From positions 1 to 43,246 of the forward strand of contig CAMEWO010000019.1 in the NCBI GenBank assembly GCA_945946665.1: 43,246 bases of DNA, given 5' to 3'. How positions within the stretch are numbered: the stretch's first letter is position 1; every line of letters begins with the position of its first letter. The position numbers were made by a program, and so were the translations under genes. Below, one piece after another: positions 24,155-33,036 of this stretch. The DNA comes from an uncultured Eubacterium sp. (GTDB lineage Bacteria; Bacillota; Clostridia; Lachnospirales; Lachnospiraceae). Below the pieces are notes generated by a model, which searched no databases, was not told the DNA's origin, and worked only from the letters and a program-made list of their open reading frames with translations.

Positions 24155-25594
24155 ATGTCTAAACAGTATGAAACAGTGATTGGTCTTGAGGTTCACGTTG
24201 AACTTGCTACTAAGACTAAGATTTTTTGTGGCTGCTCAACAGCATTTGGCGGAGCACCTAATACTCATACATGCCCTGTGTGTACAGGTATGCCAGGTTC
24301 TCTTCCTGTTCTTAATAAAAAGGTTGTAGAATATGCAGCAGCAGTTGGTCTTGCCACTAACTGCACAATTACCAAGAATTGTAAATTCGACAGAAAGAAT
24401 TACTTCTATCCAGATAATCCGCAGAATTACCAGATTTCACAGCTTTATCTTCCTATATGCAGGGATGGGCATGTGGATATCGAGCTGGAGGATGGAACTA
24501 AGAAGGCAATACGTATCCATGAGATTCATATGGAGGAGGATGCTGGTAAGCTTGTACACGATGACTGGGAAGATGTATCATATGTAGATTTCAACCGTTC
24601 AGGTGTTCCTCTTATTGAGATTGTATCAGAACCAGATATGAGAAGCGCAGAGGAAGTAATTGCATATCTTGAGAAGTTAAGACTTATTATCCAGTATCTC
24701 GGTGCTTCTGACTGCAAGCTTCAGGAAGGCTCAATGAGAGCGGACGTTAACCTTTCAGTCAGGGAGGCTGGCTCAACAGAGTTTGGAACAAGAACAGAGA
24801 CCAAGAACCTTAACTCATTCTCAGCCATAGCCAGAGCCATTGAGGCAGAGACTAACAGGCAGATTGACCTGCTTGAAGCAGGTGAGAAGGTTATTCAGGA
24901 AACAAGAAGATGGGATGACAATAAGGCATATTCCTACGCTATGCGTTCCAAGGAGGACGCCCAGGATTACAGATATTTCCCTGACCCTGACCTGGTGCCT
25001 CTCAATATATCAGATGAGTGGCTTGATGAGATTCGTTCACGCCAGCCTGAATTCAAGACAGAGAAAATGGCAAGATATAAGGAAGAATATGGTATTCCTG
25101 AATATGATATTAACCTTATTACTGATTCCAAGAAGCTGGCAGATCTGTTTGAAGCAGCTACCGCAGCATGTGGACAGCCAAAGAAGGTATCTAACTGGAT
25201 TCTTGGTGAGACTATGAGAATTATTAAAGACAGAAGCCTTGAACCAGAAGACATTACTTTCTCACCTGAGAACCTTGCCAAGCTTATCAAGCTTGTTGAG
25301 GCAGGCACTATTAATGGAAATGTGGCAAAGGATGTATTTGCAGTAATGTTTGACGAGGATATTGATCCTGAAAGTTATGTTAAGGAACATGGACTTGGAC
25401 AGGTTAGTGATGAGGGCGAGCTTCGTTCTACTATTCAGCAGATTCTTACTGATAATCCACAGTCAGTAGCTGACTATAAGAGCGGTAAGGAGAAGGCTAT
25501 GGGATTCCTGGTTGGACAGACTATGAAAGCCATGAAAGGCAAGGCAAATCCAGGAATGGTTAACCAGATACTCAAGGAATTACTTAATTTATAA
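24155..25594 (+). CDS. gatB: Asp/Glu-tRNA amidotransferase subunit B
   Basis: 479 residues, a full-length GatB. It binds the mischarged tRNA, phosphorylates the Asp/Glu side chain with ATP and amidates it. Motifs: VIGLEVHVEL, CPVCTGMPGSLP, RKNYFYPDNPQNYQISQ and the DVNLSV strand, then a YqeY-like tRNA-binding tail with MVNQILKELL. AGGAGG precedes the ATG, 11 bases after gatA. It is the last gene of the T-box operon. Confidence 0.96.
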   Translation: MSKQYETVIGLEVHVELATKTKIFCGCSTAFGGAPNTHTCPVCTGMPGSLPVLNKKVVEYAAAVGLATNCTITKNCKFDRKNYFYPDNPQNYQISQLYLPICRDGHVDIELEDGTKKAIRIHEIHMEEDAGKLVHDDWEDVSYVDFNRSGVPLIEIVSEPDMRSAEEVIAYLEKLRLIIQYLGASDCKLQEGSMRADVNLSVREAGSTEFGTRTETKNLNSFSAIARAIEAETNRQIDLLEAGEKVIQETRRWDDNKAYSYAMRSKEDAQDYRYFPDPDLVPLNISDEWLDEIRSRQPEFKTEKMARYKEEYGIPEYDINLITDSKKLADLFEAATAACGQPKKVSNWILGETMRIIKDRSLEPEDITFSPENLAKLIKLVEAGTINGNVAKDVFAVMFDEDIDPESYVKEHGLGQVSDEGELRSTIQQILTDNPQSVADYKSGKEKAMGFLVGQTMKAMKGKANPGMVNQILKELLNL

Positions 25595-25628
25595 TTCTTA
25601 ATTTTAAATTTAATTAATTATAAAATGT

Positions 25629-25684
25629 ATGTGGCATGCTCTTTTTAGCGTATATGAAGCAGATGGGGGCATGCCATATTTAAC
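25629..25684 (+). terminator. Hairpin after gatB
   Basis: ATGTGGCATGC-type arms (25629-25639 and 25669-25679, one wobble) enclose a 29-base loop, followed by TTTAA. The T-run is weak, so termination is only possible. Confidence 0.4.
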
Positions 25685-25749
25685 AGGCCCTTAGCACTGC
25701 AGATATAGCTTATGTTGCGGGCAAATGGGTTTTCAGAATGGAGGTAAGT

Positions 25750-27114
25750 ATGACTGGACAAGATATTATGAAAGTTAAACCAATTCTTCCTGAGTTTCCT
25801 GACAGGACAGTATGTATTACAGAATATAAAGTGTGCAAGGGCGTAATGTCAGACGAGGCGGGTAGAATTAATGGCAATGCCATCAATTCGGCAATTAAGG
25901 ATGTATCAGAAGCGGGAGGAGGAACAGTTGTTATCCCGGAGGGCATCTGGGCAAGCTCACCTGTTGAACTTAAGAGTAACGTCAGACTGTATCTTGATAA
26001 ACAGGCATTTTTAAAGTTTACCAAAAATAAAGAAGATTATCCTCTCATTATCACTAATTATGAAGGACAGCAGTGCATAAGAACAGTTTCTCCAATCCAT
26101 GGGGAAAACCTTACTAATATTGCTATCGCTGGAGATGGATTAATTGATGGAAGCGGTGATTTGTGGAGACCAGTAAAAGGATTTAAGGTTACTGAACGCC
26201 AGTGGAAAGCACTTCTAGAAAAGAGCGATAAGGTACTTAAAACAAAGGAGAGCCAGGTATGGTTTCCGAGTGAGACTGCCTATGAAGGAAACAGCAGGAA
26301 TATTCAGGGAAATACAGAGGATATCCTTAAAGAAGCAGCAGACTTCTATGATTTCTACAGACCTGTAATGGTGTCTTTGAAGCATTGCAGCAAAGTGCTT
26401 CTTGAGGGAGTAACTTTCCTTAATTCTCCAGCCTGGAATATCCATCCTTTCTTCTGCGATAATCTCACCGTCAGAGGAATTAAAGTAAGAAATCCTTATT
26501 ATGCCCAGAATGGTGATGGTATTGATGTGGAATCCTGTCATACAGTGGAGATATGTGATTCTGTATTTGAGACAGGTGATGATGCAATATGTCTTAAATC
26601 TGGTAAAAATGCAGAGGCAAGAACATTTGAAGGACCATGCCAGAATGTTTATATTCATGACTGTGTTGTTAATGAAGGCCATGGCGGTTTCGTAATCGGA
26701 AGCGAAATGTCCAGAGGTGTTAAGAATGTCTATGTGGAAAACTGTACTTTCAGGGGAACTGATGTTGGCGTAAGAATTAAGAGTGCTCTTGGAAGAGGTG
26801 GCGTTGTTGAGAATATAACTGTAAGAAATGTGAATATGATAAACATTCTCGGTGAAGCAGTTATAATGACAATGGGGTATGTCCTTAATCTTCTTGACAA
26901 AAATGAAACAATTGCTGGACAGAATGAGGAAGATATTCCATATTTCCGTGATATCCTTATTGACAAGGTTACCTGCACAGGCTGTAAGGTGGGGATTAAG
27001 CTTGAACCTTTGTCAGACAGACCGGATACAATTAGTAATATAACAGTTAAGAATTCAACATTTGTAGCTACTTGCGATAATATAATTGCTGGAAAGAATA
27101 TAAACGTGGAATAA
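25750..27114 (+). CDS. GH28 polygalacturonase-family glycosidase
   Basis: 454 residues from the ATG at 25750 (GGAGG 5 bases upstream; the ATG at 25738 is part of that site). Right-handed beta-helix of glycoside hydrolase family 28 with the conserved active-site blocks NGDGIDVES, GDDAICLKSG, GHGGFVIGSE and GVRIKS. There is no signal peptide or membrane helix, so it should act in the cytosol on short galacturonides taken up from pectin, like bacterial exo-acting members. It stands alone between the gatCAB operon and the PilZ locus. Confidence 0.9.
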   Translation: MTGQDIMKVKPILPEFPDRTVCITEYKVCKGVMSDEAGRINGNAINSAIKDVSEAGGGTVVIPEGIWASSPVELKSNVRLYLDKQAFLKFTKNKEDYPLIITNYEGQQCIRTVSPIHGENLTNIAIAGDGLIDGSGDLWRPVKGFKVTERQWKALLEKSDKVLKTKESQVWFPSETAYEGNSRNIQGNTEDILKEAADFYDFYRPVMVSLKHCSKVLLEGVTFLNSPAWNIHPFFCDNLTVRGIKVRNPYYAQNGDGIDVESCHTVEICDSVFETGDDAICLKSGKNAEARTFEGPCQNVYIHDCVVNEGHGGFVIGSEMSRGVKNVYVENCTFRGTDVGVRIKSALGRGGVVENITVRNVNMINILGEAVIMTMGYVLNLLDKNETIAGQNEEDIPYFRDILIDKVTCTGCKVGIKLEPLSDRPDTISNITVKNSTFVATCDNIIAGKNINVE

Positions 27115-27145
27115 AAGAAGAGTGGTTGATTTTTCAACCACTCTA
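27105..27145 (-). terminator. Minus-strand terminator facing the PilZ/toxin-like locus
   Basis: A perfect 11-bp stem AGAGTGGTTGA/TCAACCACTCT has a short loop. Read on the minus strand it is followed by TCTTTTATT, a T-run. Read on the plus strand no T-run follows. It therefore ends transcripts from the PilZ side; it touches the end of the GH28 gene. Confidence 0.75.
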
Positions 27146-27154
27146 GTGTATAAT
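27126..27154 (+). promoter_or_regulatory. Promoter of the candidate antisense RNA
   Basis: TTGATT (27126-27131), a 17-bp spacer and a perfect TATAAT (27149-27154). The -35 lies inside the terminator stem of the opposite strand. Start is predicted near 27161. Confidence 0.65.
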
Positions 27155-27160
27155 CTACTC

Positions 27161-27257
27161 AAAGGAAATCGGATGTAACTCCGATTTGCCCTCAGTTTTG
27201 GAAAACTATAGAGTATAGCACCTCGACTTTAGGCGGAAGGGGTGCTATTTCTTTTTG
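27161..27257 (+). ncRNA. Candidate small antisense RNA
   Basis: The promoter above leads into a short region with two hairpins and no ORF. AAATCGGA/TCCGATTT is at 27166-27173 and 27180-27187. ATAGCACC/GGTGCTAT is at 27215-27222 and 27241-27248, followed by TTTCTTTTT, a rho-independent end. It is fully antisense to the 3' end of the minus-strand transcript and overlaps the stop of a small hydrophobic reading frame, like the RatA or SR4 antitoxin RNAs of Bacillus. It matches no riboswitch class I know. Confidence 0.55.
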
Positions 27258-27328
27258 TTAATATGGTTGTCTATGTAAGATAGAGCCGCAAATATTACTA
27301 GCAATAAAGTGAGTACTTCTATTGAAAT
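27245..27328 (-). pseudogene. Hol-Tox-like small hydrophobic peptide frame, no usual start
   Basis: A minus-strand frame encodes ISIEVLTLLLVIFAALSYI followed by DNHINKKK and a stop (27 residues): one membrane helix and a Lys tail, the design of type I toxins such as the putative holin-like (Hol-Tox) peptides. No ATG, GTG or TTG precedes the helix; only ATT or ATA is available. It begins where the PilZ gene stops and is one base out of phase with it. It may be a decayed toxin, a toxin with an unusual start, or a membrane tail once fused to PilZ. Confidence 0.4.
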
Positions 27329-27687
27329 TAAGGCATAGGCTCTGCATTTGCTTCGAACTCATCGAAGATATAGCTGAATATGCCAGGCATACCTACGAAT
27401 TCACATCCGTATGCGTATTCGCCAGGAATATCAGTAAGCTGGCTTCTGATAATTTTAACAACACAGTATATTACATCGTCTATGTCTCCAAGCTGAAGTG
27501 CTGCATTGAAATAAAAGCCTTCTGGGAATACACCCTTAGAGATGAAACCAATGCCGGTTCTTGATATGTTAGTTACTGTAATTGGAGCATCTACATGCTC
27601 AACCTTAACATTGTTCTGTCTGAATAATGTAGAGATGTTAAGCGAAAGATTAGCTTTTACTCTTTTACATCTACGTTTTTCCACCAT
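27328..27687 (-). CDS. PilZ-domain protein
   Basis: 119 residues, a single PilZ domain. The c-di-GMP motifs appear as KRRCKRVK near the N-terminus (RxxxR type) and NISRTGIGF (D/NxSxxG type). It probably binds c-di-GMP in the cytosol as a stand-alone adaptor. The window also encodes a diguanylate cyclase at 33.4 kb. A GGGGG-type ribosome site lies upstream of the ATG. Its stop codon abuts the toxin-like frame, and its mRNA would run into the terminator at 27105-27145. Confidence 0.82.
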   Translation of the reverse strand: MVEKRRCKRVKANLSLNISTLFRQNNVKVEHVDAPITVTNISRTGIGFISKGVFPEGFYFNAALQLGDIDDVIYCVVKIIRSQLTDIPGEYAYGCEFVGMPGIFSYIFDEFEANAEPMP

Positions 27688-27764
27688 TATTTACCCCCGA
27701 AAATACCAATATTATTATATATCAATGATACACTTAAGAAGTCAATTATGCAAGCAAATGTCTA

Positions 27765-27793
27765 TTGATTTTAGTATTTGCATGTTATATAAT
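27765..27793 (+). promoter_or_regulatory. purC promoter
   Basis: TTGATT (27765-27770), a 17-bp spacer and a perfect TATAAT (27788-27793). The leader to purC is about 75 bases and shows no riboswitch that I recognise. Confidence 0.75.
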
Positions 27794-27874
27794 TTTTTGT
27801 GCTGGTACGGGTAGGAGGGTCTGCTCGGAAGCATGTATTAAACAATTAAGAAGACAAGAGGAAAGGTGTAAATC

Positions 27875-28753
27875 ATGGGAGATTTAAAGTTGCTTTATGA
27901 AGGAAAAGTAAGAGAGGTATATGATAATGGAGACAGCCTGATTATGGTTGCTACAGACCGTATTTCAGTATATGACATTATCCTTAAGAACAAGATTACT
28001 GATAAGGGCGCAGTTCTTACCCAGATGTCTAAGTTCTGGTTCGACATGACAAAGGATATTATTCCTAATCATATGATTTCTGTTGATGTTAATGATATGC
28101 CTGAATTTTTCCATCAGGACAAGTATACAGGCAACAGCATGATGTGTAAGAAGTTAAGAATGCTTCCAATTGAGTGTATCGTCAGAGGATATATTACAGG
28201 AAGCGGCTGGGCAAGCTACCAGAAGGACGGCACAGTATGCGGTATCAAGCTTCCAGAAGGGTTAAAGGAGTCAGATAAGCTTCCTGAGCCAATCTATACA
28301 CCAAGTACTAAAGCAGAAATCGGCGACCACGATGAGAATATCTCATATGAGAGAAGCATTGAGGTTCTTGAGAAGAAGTATCCTGGACATGGTGAGGAAT
28401 ACGCTTCTAAGATTAAGGATGCCACAATTGCTTTATATAAAAAATGTGCAGACTATGCTTTAAGCAAGGGAATCATCATTGCAGATACCAAATTTGAGTT
28501 TGGACTTGATGAGAATGACAATATCGTTATCGGTGATGAGATGCTTACACCAGACAGCTCAAGATTCTGGCCATTGGAAGGATATGAGCCAGGTCATGGA
28601 CAGCCTTCATTTGATAAGCAGTTTGCAAGAGACTGGTATAAGTCACATCCAGATAATGATAATGTATTACCTGATGAGATTACAGAAAAGACTATTGAAA
28701 AATATAAAGAAGCATATCAGCTTATTACAGGAAAGCCATTTTCAAGAAAATAA
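27875..28753 (+). CDS. purC: SAICAR synthetase
   Basis: 292 residues. It joins CAIR with aspartate using ATP in de novo purine synthesis, in the cytosol. Typical motifs are LYEGKVREVYD at the N-terminus, ATDRISVYDIIL, RMLPIECIVRGYITGSGW and the DTKFEFG block. Length is between the short bacterial form (about 240) and the longer fungal type (about 300), closer to the latter. GGAAAGG precedes the ATG. purF follows by 84 bases. Confidence 0.95.
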   Translation: MGDLKLLYEGKVREVYDNGDSLIMVATDRISVYDIILKNKITDKGAVLTQMSKFWFDMTKDIIPNHMISVDVNDMPEFFHQDKYTGNSMMCKKLRMLPIECIVRGYITGSGWASYQKDGTVCGIKLPEGLKESDKLPEPIYTPSTKAEIGDHDENISYERSIEVLEKKYPGHGEEYASKIKDATIALYKKCADYALSKGIIIADTKFEFGLDENDNIVIGDEMLTPDSSRFWPLEGYEPGHGQPSFDKQFARDWYKSHPDNDNVLPDEITEKTIEKYKEAYQLITGKPFSRK

Positions 28754-28837
28754 TACTGGGATTGTACAGCAGGGCTTCTGATATATGAACTGCAAAAGCC
28801 TGGTATATATGTAATTCTGGTAACATGGAGGATTGGG

Positions 28838-30280
28838 ATGACTGAGAATCAGATTAATGATAATTATTATGATGAAGACAGCCTGCACGAGGAGTGTGGT
28901 GTCTTTGGTGCGTATGATTTTGACGGAGGAGATATTGCTTCTACAATATATTATGGCTTATTTGCACTCCAGCACCGTGGACAGGAGAGCTGTGGTATTG
29001 CGGTAAGCGATACAGAGGGACCGAAGGGAAAAGTTCTTTCCTATAAGGATATGGGACTTGTTAATGAGGTATTTGACGAGGAGAAGCTGGAGAAGCTTAA
29101 GGGAAATATCGGAGTAGGTCATGTGCGTTATTCAACAGCTGGCAGCAGCGTAAGGGAGAATGCACAGCCATTGGTTCTTAATTATGTTAAGGGTACTCTG
29201 GGAATGGCTCACAATGGTAACCTTCTTAATGCTGTTGAATTAAGAGATGAGCTATCTTACACAGGTGCTATTTTCCAGACAACTATCGACTCTGAGGTTA
29301 TAGCTTACCTTATTGCAAGAGAACGTCTTAACGTTGGTACAGTTGAAGAGGCTGTAAAAAATGCAATGACTAAAATAAAGGGTGCTTATTCACTTATTGT
29401 AATGAGTCCAAGAAAACTTATTGGTGCAAGAGACCCATTTGGATTTAAACCTCTCTGTATTGGAAAGAGAGATAACACATATTTCTTATCTTCAGAGACA
29501 TGTGCTTTGGATACAGTTGGCGCAGAGTTCGTAAGAGATGTGCTTCCTGGTGAGATTGTTACAATTACCAAAGATGGCATTGCCTCTGATACATCTATGT
29601 GCAGAAAAGACCATGCCAGATGTATATTTGAGTATATATACTTTGCAAGACCGGACAGCAGAATTGACGGAATGGGAGTGTATGAGTCAAGGGTTAATGC
29701 CGGAAGAATACTGGCTAAGACCCATCCTGTGGAGGCTGACATTGTTGTTGGCGTGCCGGAGTCAGGTAATCCAGCTGCTCTGGGATATTCCCTGGAATCT
29801 GGTATACCTTATGGAAATGCATTTATTAAGAATAACTATGTGGGAAGAACATTCATTAAGCCTAAGCAGGAACAGAGAGAAAGCAGCGTAAGAGTTAAGC
29901 TTAATGTACTTAAAGAAGCTGTGGAAGGCAAGAGAGTTATTATGATTGATGATTCTATTGTCCGTGGAACTACAAGCAAGAGAATTGTTAATCTTCTTAA
30001 GGAGGCAGGTGCAAAAGAGGTTCATGTAAGAATAAGCTCCCCTGCATTCCTTCATCCATGTTACTTTGGAACAGATATTCCTTGCGAAGATCAGCTTATT
30101 GCTTCGGGAAGAACAGTGGATGAGATATGTGAGTACATATGTGCAGATTCACTTGGATATCTTGAGGTAGACAGGCTCAGTGAGATGATTTGCGGACAGA
30201 CAGGTTACTGCGATGCCTGCTTTACTGGTAATTACCCAATAGAACCACCAACAATTGATATTCGTGGTGAGATGGGCTGA
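28838..30280 (+). CDS. purF: Amidophosphoribosyltransferase
   Basis: 480 residues. It makes phosphoribosylamine from PRPP and glutamine, the first step of purine synthesis. The catalytic Cys is Cys20 (HEECGVFG), so a 19-residue propeptide must be removed, as in the Bacillus-type enzyme. The C-terminal PRPP motif VIMIDDSIVRGTTS is intact. Late Cys residues (CGQTGYCDACFTGNYP) fit a structural 4Fe-4S cluster. GGAGG precedes the ATG. It is followed by niaR and purB. Confidence 0.96.
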   Translation: MTENQINDNYYDEDSLHEECGVFGAYDFDGGDIASTIYYGLFALQHRGQESCGIAVSDTEGPKGKVLSYKDMGLVNEVFDEEKLEKLKGNIGVGHVRYSTAGSSVRENAQPLVLNYVKGTLGMAHNGNLLNAVELRDELSYTGAIFQTTIDSEVIAYLIARERLNVGTVEEAVKNAMTKIKGAYSLIVMSPRKLIGARDPFGFKPLCIGKRDNTYFLSSETCALDTVGAEFVRDVLPGEIVTITKDGIASDTSMCRKDHARCIFEYIYFARPDSRIDGMGVYESRVNAGRILAKTHPVEADIVVGVPESGNPAALGYSLESGIPYGNAFIKNNYVGRTFIKPKQEQRESSVRVKLNVLKEAVEGKRVIMIDDSIVRGTTSKRIVNLLKEAGAKEVHVRISSPAFLHPCYFGTDIPCEDQLIASGRTVDEICEYICADSLGYLEVDRLSEMICGQTGYCDACFTGNYPIEPPTIDIRGEMG

Positions 30281-30316
30281 TACATTCTTGATTATTAAAT
30301 GAAGGGAAGGCTTGGA

Positions 30317-30907
30317 ATGACTGGAGAGGAACGAAGAACGGAGATTGTCAGAATTCTTTCTGATGCCACTGAACCGGTATCTGGCATACAGCTTGCAGAG
30401 CATTTTGATGTGAGCAGGCAGGTCATTGTCCAGGATATTGCCCTGTTAAGAGCTAAGAATATAGATATCATATCCGGGAAGAAAGGCTATTTTGTTAAGA
30501 ATAATACGGATAAGCCTGAGACTGGTGGAGATGGTAACAACTATTCAGAAGCCAGACACTTTTCAAGAATATTTAAGGTTATTCACGATGATAAAGATGT
30601 GGAAAAAGAACTTACCCTGATTGTAGATCTTGGTGGCAGGATTCAGGATGTGTTTGTGTACCACAAGATATATGGCGTTATTCGTGGAGAGCTGAATATC
30701 AGTACCAGGGAAGATGTAGCCAACTATATGAAAAACTTAAACAGTGGAAAATCTTCTATGTTAAAGAATGTTACATCAGGATTTCATTATCATACAGTAT
30801 ATGCTGTAAGTGAACTGATGCTTGATGTTATACAGGAAAAGCTGGCGGAATATGGATTTCTGGCAAAGTTGCAGGAGTATGAGCCAGTTGACTTTAGCAG
30901 ACAGTGA
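30317..30907 (+). CDS. niaR: NiaR-type repressor of NAD biosynthesis (HTH plus 3H domain)
   Basis: 196 residues from the ATG at 30317, 6 bases after GGGAAGG; the ATG at 30299 is less likely. An N-terminal HTH (RTEIVRILSDATEPVSGIQLAEHFDVSRQ) is followed by a 3H domain with the conserved His residues in VFVYHKIYG and SGFHYHTVYAV. This is the architecture of NiaR (YrxA), which represses NAD synthesis or niacin uptake genes when nicotinate is present. No NAD genes are in the window, so its targets lie elsewhere. It sits between purF and purB. Confidence 0.87.
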   Translation: MTGEERRTEIVRILSDATEPVSGIQLAEHFDVSRQVIVQDIALLRAKNIDIISGKKGYFVKNNTDKPETGGDGNNYSEARHFSRIFKVIHDDKDVEKELTLIVDLGGRIQDVFVYHKIYGVIRGELNISTREDVANYMKNLNSGKSSMLKNVTSGFHYHTVYAVSELMLDVIQEKLAEYGFLAKLQEYEPVDFSRQ

Positions 30908-31022
30908 TACAATGTTGGTTTAAGCCATGTCAGAATACATATTATAATATTGTATGATGATGAAGAATTATTCTGATGGGGCAAATAATATGATTAATAT
31001 AACAGAAAGGCGGATAAGAATA

Positions 31023-32453
31023 ATGAACGACAGATATCAGACACCTTTGGCTGAGAGATATGCCAGCAAGGAGATGCAGTACATATTTTCTCCTGACATG
31101 AAATTTAAGACATGGAGAAAGCTGTGGATTGCCCTTGCAGAGACAGAGAAGGAGCTGGGGCTTGATATTACAGATGAACAGATAGCTGAACTTAAGGCTA
31201 ATCAGGATAATATCAATTACGAAGATGCAAAGAAGCGTGAGAAGGAAGTAAGACATGACGTAATGTCACATGTATATGCTTATGGACTTCAGTGCCCTAA
31301 GGCAAAGGGGATAATCCATCTTGGTGCTACATCATGTTATGTAGGTGATAATACTGATATTATTATTATGACAGAGGGACTTAAGCTTGTTCATAAGAAG
31401 CTTGTTAATGTAATAAATGAGCTGGCTAAGTTTGCTGATAAATATAAGGCTCTTCCAACACTTGCTTTCACACATTTCCAGCCTGCACAGCCAACAACTG
31501 TTGGTAAGCGTGCTACACTGTGGATGAATGAACTGGTAATGGATCTTCAGGATCTGGAGTATGTTCTTGATAATATGAAGCTTTTGGGATGTAAGGGTAC
31601 AACTGGAACCCAGGCTTCTTTCCTTGAACTTTTTAATGGTGACCATGACACAATCAGAAAGATTGATCCAATGATTGCAAAGAAGATGGGATTCAAGGAA
31701 TGTGTTCCTGTATCTGGACAGACATATTCAAGAAAAGTTGATACAAGAGTACTTAACGTACTTGCAGGAATTGCCGCAAGTGCCCACAAATTCTCTAATG
31801 ATATAAGACTGTTACAGCATCTTAAGGAAGTTGAAGAACCATTTGAAAAGTCACAGATTGGTTCATCTGCTATGGCGTATAAGAGAAATCCAATGAGAAG
31901 CGAGAGAATGGCTTCTCTTGCTGATTATGTACTCTGCGATGCCCTTAATCCAGCTATTGTGTCATCAACACAGTGGTTTGAAAGAACTCTTGATGATTCA
32001 GCTAACAAGAGACTTTCAGTTCCAGAAGCATTCCTTGCAGTAGATGGTATTCTTGATTTGTACATGAATGTTGTAGACGGACTTGTTGTATATGATAAGG
32101 TTATTACCAAGAGACTTATGTCTGAGCTTCCATTTATGGCAACAGAGAATATTATGATGGACGCTGTTAAGGCGGGAGGAGACAGACAGGAACTCCACGA
32201 AAGAATCAGAGAGCTTTCTATGGAGGCTGGAAAGAGAGTTAAGCAGGAAGGACTTGATAATAATCTTCTTGAGCTTATTGCTGCCGACCCAATGTTTAAT
32301 GTAACCTTAGAAGATCTTCAGAAAACTCTGGAGCCTTCAAAGTATGTTGGACGTTCTAAGGAACAGGTTGAGGAATACCTTAAGGAAGTAATCAACCCTA
32401 TTCTTGATGTTAATGCATCAGAGCTGGGACTTACTGCAGAGATTAATGTGTAA
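31023..32453 (+). CDS. purB: Adenylosuccinate lyase
   Basis: 476 residues from the ATG at 31023, which follows GAAAGGCGG; ATGs 69-63 bases upstream in frame lack a ribosome site. The enzyme acts twice in purine synthesis (SAICAR to AICAR, and adenylosuccinate to AMP). The fumarase/lyase signature SSAMAYKRNPMRSERM is present (about residues 280-295), as are the catalytic-His region THFQPAQPTT and LGATSCYVGDNTD. A TATAAT at 30943-30948 may start its own transcript. Confidence 0.95.
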   Translation: MNDRYQTPLAERYASKEMQYIFSPDMKFKTWRKLWIALAETEKELGLDITDEQIAELKANQDNINYEDAKKREKEVRHDVMSHVYAYGLQCPKAKGIIHLGATSCYVGDNTDIIIMTEGLKLVHKKLVNVINELAKFADKYKALPTLAFTHFQPAQPTTVGKRATLWMNELVMDLQDLEYVLDNMKLLGCKGTTGTQASFLELFNGDHDTIRKIDPMIAKKMGFKECVPVSGQTYSRKVDTRVLNVLAGIAASAHKFSNDIRLLQHLKEVEEPFEKSQIGSSAMAYKRNPMRSERMASLADYVLCDALNPAIVSSTQWFERTLDDSANKRLSVPEAFLAVDGILDLYMNVVDGLVVYDKVITKRLMSELPFMATENIMMDAVKAGGDRQELHERIRELSMEAGKRVKQEGLDNNLLELIAADPMFNVTLEDLQKTLEPSKYVGRSKEQVEEYLKEVINPILDVNASELGLTAEINV

Positions 32454-32477
32454 ATAAATGCACTGCCTCATGTTTGT

Positions 32478-32508
32478 GTCTGTGTATGAATTGATGTACA
32501 GACTTTTT
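32478..32508 (+). terminator. Terminator after purB
   Basis: GTCTGT (32478-32483) pairs with ACAGAC (32498-32503), followed by five T residues. Confidence 0.7.
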
Positions 32509-32527
32509 AATAATATACGGTTATAAG

Positions 32528-32568
32528 ATGAGCTGCCACATTTTAGAAATGGGGCAGTTCATTTTTTT
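32528..32568 (+). terminator. Second terminator after purB
   Basis: ATGAGCTGCC.CATTT pairs with AAATG.GGCAG.TCAT around a short loop and is followed by seven T residues. It backs up the first hairpin. Confidence 0.85.
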
Positions 32569-32875
32569 GAATACCGGCAAAGGTTGAATGTGCTTGTGCA
32601 GTTTTATCTATATTATTTTTTATTCTAAGCTTACCATACGTTAAAAAAAATATTTATTGATGCTTAAAAATCTTTGATTATTTGGGCACTACAAGAAATA
32701 TGTTCTGTAATATATTATAAAAAACGACAAAATATGATTTGAACTGTGAAAATAGTGGATTATATAACATGAAATAGTCTGAAAAAATCTCTGTATGTAA
32801 ATTGTATTTCGATAACAGAAGACAGGTTATAAATTACCAATAATTAACCATTAACAAAAATAAATAAAATTTTTG
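32569..32875. other. Non-coding AT-rich spacer with one diverged repeat
   Basis: No ORF with a ribosome site, RNA gene or known regulatory motif is visible. The only notable part is 32574-32600, a 27-base stretch resembling 40524-40550. The rest is AT-rich up to the tRNA promoter. Confidence 0.6.
32574..32600 (+). repeat. Short dispersed repeat, copy A
   Basis: This sequence (core GGCAAAGGTTGAATGTGCTTG) matches 40524-40550 closely, and nearly all differences are transitions. Each copy lies a few bases after a terminator T-run. In both the same frame would read A-K/R-V-E-C-A-C. Nature unknown. Confidence 0.45.
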
Positions 32876-32904
32876 TTGACAACTATACGTAACAGTCATA
32901 TAAT
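32876..32904 (+). promoter_or_regulatory. Perfect consensus promoter of the tRNA-Val/Met operon
   Basis: TTGACA (32876-32881), a 17-bp spacer and TATAAT (32899-32904). This matches the sigma-A consensus at all 12 positions, as expected for a strong stable-RNA promoter. Confidence 0.92.
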
Positions 32905-32936
32905 GATAAGGCAGTTGTGGTTGCACAGTTATGTAT

Positions 32937-33009
32937 GGGATCTTAGCTCAGCTGGGAGAGCATCTGCCTTACAAGCAGAGGGTCACAGGTTCGAGCCCTG
33001 TAGGTCCCA
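32937..33009 (+). tRNA. tRNA-Val(TAC)
   Basis: GGGATCT pairs with AGGTCCC. Anticodon stem TCTGC/GCAGA holds loop CTTACAA, anticodon TAC. Discriminator A33009, no CCA encoded. Confidence 0.96.
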
Positions 33010-33036
33010 CTCCTGTTTAACAGGTCAATTTCATAT

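Noticed and set aside
27161-27257. The structured RNA at 27.2 kb as a known cis riboswitch
   Set aside because: It ends in its own terminator, the next gene on that strand starts 600 bases away with its own promoter, and no known aptamer core was recognised.
27800-27874. Purine, ZTP or PRPP riboswitch before purC
   Set aside because: The leader is about 75 bases and shows none of the conserved cores or a terminator.
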